64,000 nt of DNA from Bacilli bacterium (GCA_017438635.1 JAFRUZ010000005.1:27374-91373); one strand, 5' to 3'. Positions 42,370 to 51,332 are shown, numbered from the stretch's first letter. Notes: generated by a model from the letters alone, not told the origin. Made by a program: numbers and translations.

Positions 42370-44061
42370 ATGAAACTATTTAAAGAAGTAATAAAAAACA
42401 ATTTTAAAATCATAACTTTTTATGTAGTATTAGGAATAATCATAAATTTCTTAGATTTATATGGAATAACCTATTATCAAAAAATATTAGATGCTTATCA
42501 GTTCAAAACTTTAACATTAACACCGTTAATTATTTATGGAATACTATTAATGATATCAACAATTTTAGGTTATATAGATAATTATCCAGAACAACATGTG
42601 AAAAACAGATTATATTTTGATTTTAAACTTCAAGCATTAAGAAAGATGAAAACAATCGATTATCAAGAATATCAAAAGCTAGGAACTGGAAAGTTAGTAC
42701 AAAGAGTAGAAGATGGAGCAACAGCTTCAAGAGATGTAATAATAGATTTCTGGTTAAAAATATTAAGATATTTATTACCAACAATGCTTTTCAGTTTGCT
42801 ATTTATTTACAATGTTAGAAAAGATTTAGTACTATTTGTCTTCTTAGGCTACATAATTGTAATAATAGTCTCAAATCTAATATTAAACAAGCTTTATGAT
42901 TTAAAAGAAAGCATATTAGTAAACCAAGAATTATTAAATAAACACTTAGTTCGAGGTTTCATGGAATTAGTAGTCTTTAGAACAAACAAAAAGTATGATA
43001 CTGAAATAAAAATAACAAAAGATAGAATAAAAAACATAGTAGATGCAAAAGTAAAAATAAAATTAGTTCATGAAATGTTCTTTTCAATATTTGCTTTAAT
43101 AGTAAACCTTTTAAAAGTAGCAGTATTAGGTTATGCGGTATTAAAATCATCTCTTTCTGTAGGAGCAATAGTAACTGTAATAGTATTACTTGGTAAAGCT
43201 TATGAACCAATAGCTATTTTTAATGTTGAATACGTAAGTTACAAATTAAACAAAGTAACAGTAAAAAGATACATAAGTTTCTTAGATTCAAAAGATGATT
43301 CTTCATTAGAAACTGGAAAACAAATAAATGATTTAAAAGGAAAATTAGAATTAAAAAACATCTCATTTGATTACAATGACAAAAAAGATGTTATAAAAGA
43401 TCTATCACTACAAATAAAAGAAAACTCTTCAGTAGCTTTTGTAGGGGAATCTGGTTCAGGAAAATCAACAATAATAAAACTAATAATAGGACTTGTAAAA
43501 CCTCAAAAAGGGGAAGTATTAGTAGACGACAAAAAATTATCAGATTTAAATTTAAACAGTTATTATGATTATGTAAGTTATGTGTCACAAGAAGCTCCTG
43601 TATTTGATGGAACATTAAGAGAAAACTTAGTGTTTGACAAAGACATAAAGGACAAGGAAATAGAAAAAGTAATAAACTTAGTTTGTTTAGACAAATTTTA
43701 TCAAAAACTAGAAGACAAATTAGACACAGAACTTGGTGAAAAAGGAATAAAAATGTCTGGGGGAGAAAGACAAAGAGTAGCTTTAGCAAGATTATTCTTT
43801 GATGATTCAAAAATAATAATTTTAGATGAAGCAACAAGTGCCATGGACAACATAACTGAAAAAACTGTCATGAAAAATTTAATAGAAAACTTAAATGAGA
43901 AAGCGCTAATAATCATAGCTCACAGACTAGAAACAATAAAAGATGTAGACAACATATTTGTAATCCAAAACGGCGAAATAAAAGAACAAGGAAAGTATCA
44001 AGAATTATTAAATAAAAATGGTTATTTTGCTAAACTTTACAAAACAAAAAATACTATGTAA
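42370..44061 (+). CDS. ABC exporter (permease fused to ATPase) 1
   Basis: 563 aa. N-terminal six-helix type I exporter domain, then ATPase: Walker A 'GESGSGKSTIIKL' (about 370), Q-loop 'VSQEAPVFDGTLRENL', signature 'MSGGERQRVALAR', Walker B 'IIILDEATSAMD', switch 'IAHRLETI'. Such half-transporters export lipids, peptides or drugs as dimers. The convergent gene encodes a similar exporter, so the two may form a heterodimer. Its long leader suggests inducible expression. Confidence 0.93.
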   Translation: MKLFKEVIKNNFKIITFYVVLGIIINFLDLYGITYYQKILDAYQFKTLTLTPLIIYGILLMISTILGYIDNYPEQHVKNRLYFDFKLQALRKMKTIDYQEYQKLGTGKLVQRVEDGATASRDVIIDFWLKILRYLLPTMLFSLLFIYNVRKDLVLFVFLGYIIVIIVSNLILNKLYDLKESILVNQELLNKHLVRGFMELVVFRTNKKYDTEIKITKDRIKNIVDAKVKIKLVHEMFFSIFALIVNLLKVAVLGYAVLKSSLSVGAIVTVIVLLGKAYEPIAIFNVEYVSYKLNKVTVKRYISFLDSKDDSSLETGKQINDLKGKLELKNISFDYNDKKDVIKDLSLQIKENSSVAFVGESGSGKSTIIKLIIGLVKPQKGEVLVDDKKLSDLNLNSYYDYVSYVSQEAPVFDGTLRENLVFDKDIKDKEIEKVINLVCLDKFYQKLEDKLDTELGEKGIKMSGGERQRVALARLFFDDSKIIILDEATSAMDNITEKTVMKNLIENLNEKALIIIAHRLETIKDVDNIFVIQNGEIKEQGKYQELLNKNGYFAKLYKTKNTM

Positions 44062-44066
44062 AACAA

Positions 44067-44094
44067 AAAACACTAGAATTATCTAGTGTTTTAT
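44067..44094. terminator. Bidirectional terminator between the two ABC exporters
   Basis: AAAACACTAGA-ATTA-TCTAGTGTTTT. Confidence 0.9.
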
Positions 44095-45827
44095 TTTGAA
44101 TTTAAGTCTTCATTGAGATATAAGTTTTTATAGACATTACAACTTTTTAGTAGTTCTTTATGTTTTCCACTATCAAGTAAGCTTCCTTTCTCAATTATAT
44201 TAATCTCATCGGCATCCACGATAGTAGATAATCTGTGCGCTACTATTATAACAGTATGATTCTTAACTAAGTCATCAATTGTCTTCTTAATATATTCTTG
44301 TGATTCATTATCAAGAGCAGATGTTGCTTCATCAAATAAAATGATTTTAGTGTTAAGAAGAAGTGTTCTAGCAATAGCAAGTCTTTGTTTTTGACCGCCA
44401 GATAGATTTACTCCTCCTTCACCAATAACAGTATCATATCCTTTAGGTAAAGACATAATATAATTATCGATATATGCTTTCTTGCAAACATCACGCATTT
44501 CTTCTAAAGTAACATCTTCTTTAACTAGTCTAAAATTATCAAAAATACTCATATTAAACAAAAATGGTGTTTGTCTAATAATAGATATATTGTTTCTAAG
44601 AGAGTCTTCTGTTAAGTCTTTAATATTAACTCCATCAAGTAAAATTTCTCCCTTAGTAATATCAAAATATCTAAGTATTAAATTAAATATAGTACTTTTA
44701 CCATTACCACTTTTTCCAACAATAGCAATTTTTTTATTTGGAACAAGTTTTAAGTTTAAATTGTTGATAACTTCATCTTCCTCATCACTGTATCTAAAAC
44801 TAGTATTTTTAAATTCAAGTACCCCTTTAATATTTTTAATATTCTTTTTACCAAATTTTTCATCCTCATATAATTTGTTATTAATTAATTCATCAATTCT
44901 ATTAAGTGATACAGTAACTTTATTATAATCTATTCCAAAATCCCCAATACTTTCTACAACTTCATCTATTCTCCATATATATGCTTCAACTACAATGAAT
45001 ATACTATATGGAATCTTTCCAGTACATACTAAGTATCCACAAGAAATGAATATGATTAATTGTAATATAAAGTATACAAGACTACTTAGATTATAATAAA
45101 CAATTTCATATCTTTTTATTTTTATACTTTTATCAAATAAAGAATCAATTTTAGAAAACATTATCTTATTAATTGTTTTCTTAATTCCTAAAGCTTTTAT
45201 CTCTCTTATCCCTGTAATATTTTCAGTAGCTCTTTTAACATATTCATCTGAATCCTTTTTTATTTCTCTCTGAATATTTTTAATTTTTGGGAAGAATTTA
45301 TATGATATATATCCCATAATAAATCCAAATACTAATACTTCAAGTCCAAGTAACCATGATATATGAAAACATAGTCCTAAAACAAAAAATATTACAATTG
45401 ATTTACAAACAAGTTTAATTAATGACTTAAGTAAATCCATAACTCTATCTGGATCAGTATATAATCTATTTATAAGTTCACCAACACCTTTTTCTTCAAA
45501 GGCTTTAGCAGGTAGATTACTCATTTTTACATATAAATCTTTTGAAACATTCTTAGTAAATTTTATTTCTAGATAATTATATAACATATCTCTAGGAATA
45601 GATAAAATTACACAAAAGAGAATCCATATACTTTCCCAAATAATTACATACATAGCAAAGCTATTAAAGTCTTTTAAAACTAATTTTTCTAAAGCGAACC
45701 CCCAAAAGAAGGCTCCTAAAAATCCAGGTAAATATGAAAATAAAACAAGCACAAGATAGACAAATAACTTTAACTTATCATTTTTTAAATACCTAAAAAT
45801 GATAGAAAAAGCATTTTTGTTTTTCAT
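44091..45827 (-). CDS. ABC exporter (permease fused to ATPase) 2
   Basis: 578 aa. Type I exporter helices in the first 310 residues, then Walker A 'GKSGNGKSTIFNLI', Q-loop 'IRQTPFLFNMSIFDNF', signature 'LSGGQKQRLAIARTLL', Walker B 'IILFDEATSALD', 'VAHRLSTI'. Convergent with exporter 1. A leader peptide and terminator precede it, the layout of drug- or stress-induced transporters. AAAGGAGGAAAT sets the start. Confidence 0.94.
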   Translation of the reverse strand: MKNKNAFSIIFRYLKNDKLKLFVYLVLVLFSYLPGFLGAFFWGFALEKLVLKDFNSFAMYVIIWESIWILFCVILSIPRDMLYNYLEIKFTKNVSKDLYVKMSNLPAKAFEEKGVGELINRLYTDPDRVMDLLKSLIKLVCKSIVIFFVLGLCFHISWLLGLEVLVFGFIMGYISYKFFPKIKNIQREIKKDSDEYVKRATENITGIREIKALGIKKTINKIMFSKIDSLFDKSIKIKRYEIVYYNLSSLVYFILQLIIFISCGYLVCTGKIPYSIFIVVEAYIWRIDEVVESIGDFGIDYNKVTVSLNRIDELINNKLYEDEKFGKKNIKNIKGVLEFKNTSFRYSDEEDEVINNLNLKLVPNKKIAIVGKSGNGKSTIFNLILRYFDITKGEILLDGVNIKDLTEDSLRNNISIIRQTPFLFNMSIFDNFRLVKEDVTLEEMRDVCKKAYIDNYIMSLPKGYDTVIGEGGVNLSGGQKQRLAIARTLLLNTKIILFDEATSALDNESQEYIKKTIDDLVKNHTVIIVAHRLSTIVDADEINIIEKGSLLDSGKHKELLKSCNVYKNLYLNEDLNSK

Positions 45828-45846
45828 ATTTCCTCCTTTTTTTCAA

Positions 45847-45873
45847 ATAAAAAACTACTAAATTTTAGTAGTC
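45847..45873 (-). terminator. Attenuator-type terminator in the leader of exporter 2
   Basis: On the minus strand ACTACTAAAATTTAGTAGT followed by T6, between the leader peptide stop and the exporter gene. Confidence 0.75.
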
Positions 45874-45878
45874 ATAGT

Positions 45879-45956
45879 TTAAAGAGAAGGGAATATCAAT
45901 ATACCTTCTTTCTTTAACTTATAACTACTTTTATTGAATTTAACATCTCTATTCAT
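45879..45956 (-). CDS. 25-aa leader peptide of exporter 2
   Basis: Minus strand; AAAGGAGTGGGAAT before the ATG; peptide begins MNRDVKFNKSSYKLKKEG and ends with a hydrophobic ILIFPSL. The end of the ORF (ATATTCCCTTCTCTTT) can pair with its own ribosome binding site (AAAGGAGTGGGAATAT), so ribosome position on the ORF would alter folding upstream of the terminator. A typical attenuation arrangement. Confidence 0.6.
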   Translation of the reverse strand: MNRDVKFNKSSYKLKKEGILIFPSL

Positions 45957-45986
45957 ATTCCCACTCCTTTCCTTAAATTCCCTTAA

Positions 45987-46015
45987 AATATAGCATAATA
46001 AAAGAAAGTTGTCAA
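45987..46015 (-). promoter_or_regulatory. Promoter of exporter 2
   Basis: Minus strand TTGACA, 17 bp, TATATT; about 30 bp before the leader peptide start. Confidence 0.75.
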
Positions 46016-46033
46016 TTATAATCCAATAAATCA

Positions 46034-46062
46034 TTGATAAAAACTCATATTTATGGTAATAT
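46034..46062 (+). promoter_or_regulatory. Promoter of metG
   Basis: TTGATA, 17 bp, TAATAT preceded by TGG. It overlaps the divergent promoter region of exporter 2. Confidence 0.6.
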
Positions 46063-46086
46063 TAATACCGATAAAGGAGGGATACT

Positions 46087-47697
46087 ATGGACAAAAAAGA
46101 TATCTTTATCGGAGGTGCTTGGCCATATGCTAATTATTATTTACATGTTGGTCATTTAGCAGCACTTTTACCTGGTGATATTATTGCAAAATACTATAGA
46201 GCACATAAAGATAATGTAATATATGTATCAGGATCAGATTGTCATGGTACACCAATAACAGAAAGAGCAAGAAAAGAAGAAACAACCCCAGAAGAAATCG
46301 CTACTAAGTATCATGAAGAATTTTTAAAAACATTTGATAGACTAGAATTTGAATATGATAGGTACTCAAATACTATGGAAGATTATCATAAAGAATACGT
46401 ACAAGAATTATTTAAGTTAATGTATGATAACGGATATATATTCGAACAAGAAGAAAAACAAGATTATTGTGAAAACTGTGATACATTCTTATCAGATAGA
46501 GAAATTGTAGGCACATGTCCTCGTTGTGGAGGAACTAGTACTGGTGATCAATGTGAAGATTGTGGTTCTTCACTTGATTCATCTGAAGTGCAAAACAAAC
46601 ATTGTAAAAGATGTGGAAAAGAAACAGTTTTAAAAGATAATAAACATTTATATTTTAAACTTCCAGAATTCAAAGATGAATTACAAAAATTAATAGACAA
46701 AAACAGAGATAAATGGAGAAAAAATGCCATTGGAGAAGCCCAAAAATATATAGATATGGGGCTTGTAAATAGGGCAGCTACTAGACAAATAGACTGGGGA
46801 GTACCAGTTCCTGTAAAAGGATATGAAGACAAAAGAATTTATGTTTGGATTGAAGCTGTTCTAGGATATATTTCAATGGGAGCATATGTAGCAAAAGAAA
46901 GAGGTATTGATTTTGATAAATTTATGTCAGATGATAATCCTAATTTAATAACATACTATGTTCATGGTAAAGACAATATTCCATTCCATACTACTATATA
47001 TCCAGCACTTCTATTATCACTAAAGAAAAATTATAGATTACCTGATTATATAGTATCTTCTGCCTATGTTAATTTAAACGATCAAAAAATGAGTAAGTCA
47101 AAAGGTAATCTAATCACTGCTAATGAACTTTTAGATTTATATGATAGTGATACAATAAGATTCTACTTTTCATTTAAAGGCCCAGAAACAAATGATATGA
47201 ATTGTTCACTTGAAGATATAACTCAGACTCATAACAAATTCTTAGTAGGAGCCTTAGGTAACTTTGTTAATAGAAATTTATCATTTATAAATAAAAAGTT
47301 CGATGGAATAATAAAAGAAGGAACTATCGACAAAGAAGTAATAGAATTAACTGAAAAAACATATAAAGAAGTTGGAGAACACTTTGAAAAAGGTGAAATA
47401 AAATCAGCAACTTCTAAAATAGTAGAGTATATTATGTATGCTAATAAGTATTATGATAGTAAAGAACCTTGGGTAAAAGCCAAAGAAGATATAGAAGAAT
47501 TTACCAATATCACATATACATGCACATATATAATAGCTAATATATCTAATTTAATATATCCAGTGCTTCCAAAAGCATCAAAGAAAATAAAAGAAATACT
47601 AAATCTTCCAGATATAAATTGGGCACCTGTAGATATATCAGGTAATTATAAAATAAATAACTTAGATATTATTTATGAAAGAATAGAAGACAAATAA
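46087..47697 (+). CDS. metG: Methionyl-tRNA synthetase
   Basis: 536 aa. HIGH motif in 'WPYANYYLHVGHLAALL', four-Cys-pair zinc knuckle ('CENCDTFL', 'CPRCGG', 'CEDCGS', 'CKRCGKE'), 'RQIDWGVPVP', and KMSKS loop 'QKMSKSKGNLI'. It ends after the anticodon-binding helical domain; the C-terminal EMAPII-like tRNA-binding domain found in many Firmicutes MetRS is absent. GGAGGGAT sets the start. Confidence 0.97.
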   Translation: MDKKDIFIGGAWPYANYYLHVGHLAALLPGDIIAKYYRAHKDNVIYVSGSDCHGTPITERARKEETTPEEIATKYHEEFLKTFDRLEFEYDRYSNTMEDYHKEYVQELFKLMYDNGYIFEQEEKQDYCENCDTFLSDREIVGTCPRCGGTSTGDQCEDCGSSLDSSEVQNKHCKRCGKETVLKDNKHLYFKLPEFKDELQKLIDKNRDKWRKNAIGEAQKYIDMGLVNRAATRQIDWGVPVPVKGYEDKRIYVWIEAVLGYISMGAYVAKERGIDFDKFMSDDNPNLITYYVHGKDNIPFHTTIYPALLLSLKKNYRLPDYIVSSAYVNLNDQKMSKSKGNLITANELLDLYDSDTIRFYFSFKGPETNDMNCSLEDITQTHNKFLVGALGNFVNRNLSFINKKFDGIIKEGTIDKEVIELTEKTYKEVGEHFEKGEIKSATSKIVEYIMYANKYYDSKEPWVKAKEDIEEFTNITYTCTYIIANISNLIYPVLPKASKKIKEILNLPDINWAPVDISGNYKINNLDIIYERIEDK

Positions 47698-47723
47698 AAA
47701 GAAAGAAAAATCTTTCTTTTTTT
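47698..47723 (+). terminator. Rho-independent terminator
   Basis: AAAGAAAG-AAAAAT-CTTTCTTT with a T tail. Confidence 0.85.
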
Positions 47724-47726
47724 TAT

Positions 47727-47945
47727 GCAAAGATTAAAAATATTCAAAGTGAAATAACAGAAATAAAAACGCAAGAAGAAAACAAAGAAAAAGAAAAATC
47801 AAAGAAAACAAGAAAAGTAACAAAATCTGCTATTATAGCCAATCCACAAACTGGTGATAACGTTATAAGTTATGTTGTTACATTAACAGCAAGTATGGGA
47901 AGTTTAATAGGTTCTACAGTTTATACTACAAGAAAAGAATATTAA
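47727..47945 (+). pseudogene. Remnant of a sortase-anchored surface protein
   Basis: An open frame of about 72 codons with no start codon or ribosome binding site, beginning in the metG terminator. It encodes a Lys/Glu-rich stretch ending 'KTRKVTKSAIIANPQTGD', then a hydrophobic helix and the basic tail 'TTRKEY'. NPQTG is a sortase-type cell-wall sorting signal (LPxTG/NPQTx variant) followed by the expected helix and charges. The rest of the protein has been deleted. A sortase B gene lies 2.6 kb downstream. Confidence 0.7.
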
Positions 47946-47955
47946 TGGTTTAAAG

Positions 47956-47988
47956 AGATATAATTAAAAATAATTATATCTTTTTTTA
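47956..47988 (+). terminator. Rho-independent terminator of the remnant gene
   Basis: AGATATAATTA-AAAA-TAATTATATCT followed by T6. Its presence after a gene fragment suggests it served the original gene. Confidence 0.85.
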
Positions 47989-48041
47989 TGCCACATAATT
48001 GTGATATAATATTCTATAACCAAACTAAAAAAGGAGAAAAA

Positions 48042-48521
48042 ATGGAAGAGAATAACATTTCACAAAAATGGATAAATTATGGTTTAAAAGAAGAACAAGA
48101 AATAATTGATGAAATAAATAAAGCCTATGAAGTAAAAGAAAAACTAGATTCAAATATATATATAGGAAAAAGTGATCATGGCACTATTTGCATGTGCTTA
48201 GATGGAAATAGTCAAATTGAACTTGCTTTCCCCGCAAACACTACTAAAGAAGAATATTTAAAAATAAAAGAACAAGTAAAAGAAATAATTGGCGATGATG
48301 ACTTAAACATTCAAGTTATATCACTATTTATAGCCATAGATATAAATAATAATAAAGAAGAAGTAAAAAAATCATTAAACAGTTTACCAAAAGAATTTAA
48401 TTTTGATCTTTTCAACGCTAGAATAGATGAAAAAGTTACAGTAATAACAATGGAATTAGGACAAATAGTAATAGGAACAGAATATATAAAGGATTATTTA
48501 TTAAATAATTCATTAATATAA
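48042..48521 (+). CDS. Hypothetical soluble protein
   Basis: 159 aa. AAAAGGAG before the ATG at 48042; TATAAT with TGA at 48005-48010. No signal peptide, membrane segment or recognised motif; mixed alpha/beta composition, two Cys ('TICMCLDG'). It lies 13 bp before a glycosyltransferase gene and is probably cotranscribed with it. Confidence 0.65.
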   Translation: MEENNISQKWINYGLKEEQEIIDEINKAYEVKEKLDSNIYIGKSDHGTICMCLDGNSQIELAFPANTTKEEYLKIKEQVKEIIGDDDLNIQVISLFIAIDINNNKEEVKKSLNSLPKEFNFDLFNARIDEKVTVITMELGQIVIGTEYIKDYLLNNSLI

Positions 48522-48534
48522 TAAGAGGTGTACA

Positions 48535-49710
48535 ATGGAACATAAAAAAAGATTAAAAATAGGAATATTTATGGATAATTTTTATCCTTCAATAGATGGA
48601 GTAGTAGTAGTTATTGATAATCTTGCCAGTATGCTTGCAAAATTTAATGATGTAACTGTAGTAGTACCTAACACAGAATCACATAATGAAGATTATAAAA
48701 GGCCATATGATGTAATAAGAATAACAAGTGTAAAAATGCCACTTACAGAATATAAAGTAGGTTTACCTAGAGCAAAAATGACAAAAGAATATAAAAAACT
48801 AATCAAAAAAGATTTTGATATCGTTCATATTCATTCTCCTTTTACTATGGGAAAACTTGGTTTAAAACTAGCAAGGCAAATGAATATACCATGTATATGC
48901 ACTGTTCATACAAGATTTGATTTAGAAGTAGCCAAAATGGTCAAGAGTAAAGTTATAACTAAAGGTGTTATGAAAAGCATCATTAAAACATTTAATGACT
49001 GTGACAATTGTATCGTAGTAAATGATCCAGTTATTGATGATATCAAAAGTTTTGGTTATAAAAACAAAGCTACTATAATATATAATGGTACAGATCTTGA
49101 ACCCTTAAAAGAAAAAGAAAAGTATATAAAAATGATTAACAAATTATATGATTTAAAAGAAAAAGACAGAGTATTAGTTTTTGTAGGTAGAATCACTAGT
49201 GTAAAAAATATATTCTTTCTTCTAAAATCATTAAAACTGTTAAAAGAAGATGGAGTTAAATACAAAATGTTATTTGTAGGGTCTGGACCAGATGAAAAGA
49301 AATTAAAATCAAAAATAAAATCATATAAATTACAAGATTGTGTTCAAATGACAGAAAGAATATCAGACAGAATACTATTATCTGCAATATATGCAAGAGC
49401 AGATTTGCTTCTTTTTCCATCACTTATGGATACATCTAGTTTAGTAAGAATTGAAGCTGCTGTTAACGAAACTCCAGGTTTATTCATAGATAATAGTATG
49501 GTAGGAGTCACTATACAAGATAATATAAATGGTTTTTTGTCACCATTAGATGAAACTAAGTATAAAGATAGAATTAAAGAAATAATTAATAATAAAAAAC
49601 TATTGAAAAAAGTATCGAAAAAAGCCCGAGAAACACTAGGAAAAAGCTGGAAAACCATAGCAGATGAAACCTATGAAGAATACCTAAAAACAATTGAAAA
49701 TAAGCGTTAG
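48535..49710 (+). CDS. GT4-family glycosyltransferase (glycolipid type)
   Basis: 391 aa, GT-B fold. N-terminal 'KIGIFMDNFYPSIDGVVVVIDNLA' and 'DIVHIHSPFTMGKLGLKLAR' match diacylglycerol or polyprenol-linked glycosyltransferases; C-terminal 'LVFVGRITSVKNIFFLLKSL' and the donor-binding 'SLVRIEAAVNETPG' (E-x7-E form slightly altered). Probable role: glycolipid anchor for lipoteichoic acid or other membrane glycolipid synthesis. Related in theme to the YfhO/GT2/GtrA operon. Confidence 0.88.
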   Translation: MEHKKRLKIGIFMDNFYPSIDGVVVVIDNLASMLAKFNDVTVVVPNTESHNEDYKRPYDVIRITSVKMPLTEYKVGLPRAKMTKEYKKLIKKDFDIVHIHSPFTMGKLGLKLARQMNIPCICTVHTRFDLEVAKMVKSKVITKGVMKSIIKTFNDCDNCIVVNDPVIDDIKSFGYKNKATIIYNGTDLEPLKEKEKYIKMINKLYDLKEKDRVLVFVGRITSVKNIFFLLKSLKLLKEDGVKYKMLFVGSGPDEKKLKSKIKSYKLQDCVQMTERISDRILLSAIYARADLLLFPSLMDTSSLVRIEAAVNETPGLFIDNSMVGVTIQDNINGFLSPLDETKYKDRIKEIINNKKLLKKVSKKARETLGKSWKTIADETYEEYLKTIENKR

Positions 49711-49713
49711 GAA

Positions 49714-49744
49714 TTTGACTTTTAGGGTCAAAATATGGTATAAT
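49714..49744 (+). promoter_or_regulatory. Promoter with operator-like dyad
   Basis: -35 TTGACT (49715-49720), 18 bp, TATAAT with TGG. The -35 lies in the inverted repeat TTTGAC-N7-GTCAAA (49714-49732), a candidate operator. Confidence 0.55.
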
Positions 49745-49769
49745 TATATTACCACTGGAGGTGGAGAGT

Positions 49770-50390
49770 TTGAATAAAATTAAAAGTAAAAGGGGTTTAA
49801 TACTAAAGACTTTTGCTACTTTATTCTATACTTTAAGTGTAATTTGTATATGCGCAGGTATCGTAGGAGTAAAAATTACACAAAATAATAATTTTGAAAG
49901 TAAAAAAGTAATAAATAGAAACATAAATAAGACAGTATCAACAAAAGATCTTATGGCATCTTTCCAAAGAATTACTGCTAAAATAGAAGCAGAAAAGAAA
50001 GCAAAAGCTGAAGCAGAAGCTAGAGCCAAAGAAAAAGCTGCACAAGAAGCTGCTCAAAAGCAAGCTGCATCACTAGGTACAACAGCACCAAAGTCTGAAA
50101 TACAACAATATGCCCATGATATGGTAATAAAACAATATGGATGGACAGAAGCAGACTTTACTGGATTAGTACATTTATGGAATAGAGAAAGTGGATGGAA
50201 TCCAAAATCATACAATAGATACACAGGAGCATGTGGGATACCACAAGCCTTACCTTGTAGTAAAATAGCTAGTGCTTACGGTAGTAATACATGGCAAAAC
50301 CAAATTAAATGGGGATTAAGATACATAAGTGGTAGATATGGAAATGGTGCCAATGCTTGGGCATTCTTCCAAAGTCATGGTTGGTATTAA
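49770..50390 (+). CDS. Secreted lytic-transglycosylase-like protein
   Basis: 206 aa from TTG 49770, chosen because GGAGGTG ends 6 bp upstream; a GTG lies at 49761. N-terminal membrane anchor or signal (about 12-35), then an Ala/Lys/Glu coiled coil (about 65-100, 'KAKAEAEARAKEKAAQEAAQ'), then a C-terminal domain 'LVHLWNRESGWNPKSYNR', 'GACGIPQALPCSKIA' and 'QIKWGLRYISGRYG'. This is the SLT-like domain of aggregation-promoting-factor proteins, which cleave peptidoglycan glycan strands; the catalytic Glu is in 'NRESGW'. Ends in 'HGWY' as in that family. Confidence 0.88.
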   Translation: MNKIKSKRGLILKTFATLFYTLSVICICAGIVGVKITQNNNFESKKVINRNINKTVSTKDLMASFQRITAKIEAEKKAKAEAEARAKEKAAQEAAQKQAASLGTTAPKSEIQQYAHDMVIKQYGWTEADFTGLVHLWNRESGWNPKSYNRYTGACGIPQALPCSKIASAYGSNTWQNQIKWGLRYISGRYGNGANAWAFFQSHGWY

Positions 50391-50408
50391 AAAGTATTAA
50401 ATCAAATA

Positions 50409-50437
50409 AAATCTCAGTAAAAACTGAGATTTTTTTG
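50409..50437 (+). terminator. Rho-independent terminator
   Basis: ATCTCAGT-AAAA-ACTGAGAT followed by T6. Confidence 0.9.
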
Positions 50438-50488
50438 TTATAAAAGTATAAATGCTAGACAAGTAACATAATAAGAATAAACTAAAAG

Positions 50489-50517
50489 TTGAAAATAAAC
50501 CCTTATTGTGTTAAAAT
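50489..50517 (+). promoter_or_regulatory. Promoter of the sortase gene
   Basis: TTGAAA, 17 bp, TAAAAT. It falls inside a longer open frame that starts at 50489. Confidence 0.55.
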
Positions 50518-50548
50518 AAAGAACAGTTTTAAGTTTAAGGGGTGTTTT

Positions 50549-51271
50549 ATGAAAAAAAAGAAGGCCAATAAAATAATATATATATTAACTATCATTATTT
50601 GCATTCCATTAATATATATATCAGCAATAAAAATAACAAACTGGTATAGTGATATTAATGATAATAATAATATAAAAGAAGAAACAAATAAATCAATAAT
50701 AATAAAAAAACAAGAATTTATTGTAGACTTTAAAAAACTAAAAAAACAAAACACCGATACAGTTGCTTATCTAAAAGTAAATAACACAAACATTGATTAT
50801 GTAGTAGTAAAAGGTAAAGACAATGATTATTATCTAACTCATAATTTTAACAAAGACTATAATATTGCAGGTTGGGTATTTGCAACATACCAAAACAAAC
50901 TAGACGGTACCGACAAAAATATAGTAATATTTGGTCATAATATGAGAGATGGAAGCATGTTTGGAACACTAAGAAAAGTATTCAATAAAAAATGGTATAG
51001 CAACAAAGATAATCTAACAATAAAACTAGTAACTGAAGAAGGATTATCTAATTATAAAATATTTTCAATATATCAAATAAAACCAGAAGATTATTATATA
51101 AATACTGAATTCAATAGTGATAAAGAATTTAATGAGTTCATCAAAACAATTAAATCAAGAAGTATGAAAGATTTTAAAGTAAATGTAAATAAAAATGATC
51201 AAATATTAACACTTTCAACATGTTCAATGACAGGTAATGAAAGAGTAGTAATACATGCAAAAAAGATATAG
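50549..51271 (+). CDS. srtB: Class B sortase
   Basis: 240 aa from ATG 50549 (AAGGGGTG just before it). One N-terminal membrane helix (about 8-28), then the sortase barrel: 'NTNIDYVVVKGKDNDYYLTHNF', catalytic His in 'VIFGHNMRDGSMFG', catalytic Cys in 'LTLSTCSMTGNERVVIHAK' with the Arg nearby. The 'YYL.HNF....G..F' and 'FGHNMRDGSMF' patterns are class B. It anchors proteins with NPQTN/NPxTG-like signals to the cell wall; the only candidate substrate in the window is the decayed gene at 47727. Confidence 0.93.
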   Translation: MKKKKANKIIYILTIIICIPLIYISAIKITNWYSDINDNNNIKEETNKSIIIKKQEFIVDFKKLKKQNTDTVAYLKVNNTNIDYVVVKGKDNDYYLTHNFNKDYNIAGWVFATYQNKLDGTDKNIVIFGHNMRDGSMFGTLRKVFNKKWYSNKDNLTIKLVTEEGLSNYKIFSIYQIKPEDYYINTEFNSDKEFNEFIKTIKSRSMKDFKVNVNKNDQILTLSTCSMTGNERVVIHAKKI

Positions 51272-51289
51272 AAAACTATATCTTTTTTT
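51263..51289 (+). terminator. Rho-independent terminator of srtB
   Basis: AGATATAG-AAAA-CTATATCT followed by T6; overlaps the last codons. Confidence 0.8.
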
Positions 51290-51332
51290 ATAAAACAAAA
51301 AAGGTCACAAGACCTTTATTTTCAAATGGAGC
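51287..51332 (+). repeat. 46-bp direct repeat, left copy
   Basis: Identical to 56145-56190, in the same orientation, 4,858 bp away. The right copy holds the terminator (GGTC-ACAA-GACC) and the last bases of tRNA-Gly. The left copy is therefore a duplicated tRNA 3' flank and looks like an attachment-site scar. Confidence 0.9.

Noticed and set aside
43391..43837. 148-codon open frame on the minus strand inside ABC exporter 1
   Set aside because: Lies antisense to a well-supported ATP-binding domain; Leu/Phe-rich composition is what antisense of Lys/Glu/Asn-rich genes gives. The same applies to 44482-44928 and other antisense frames.
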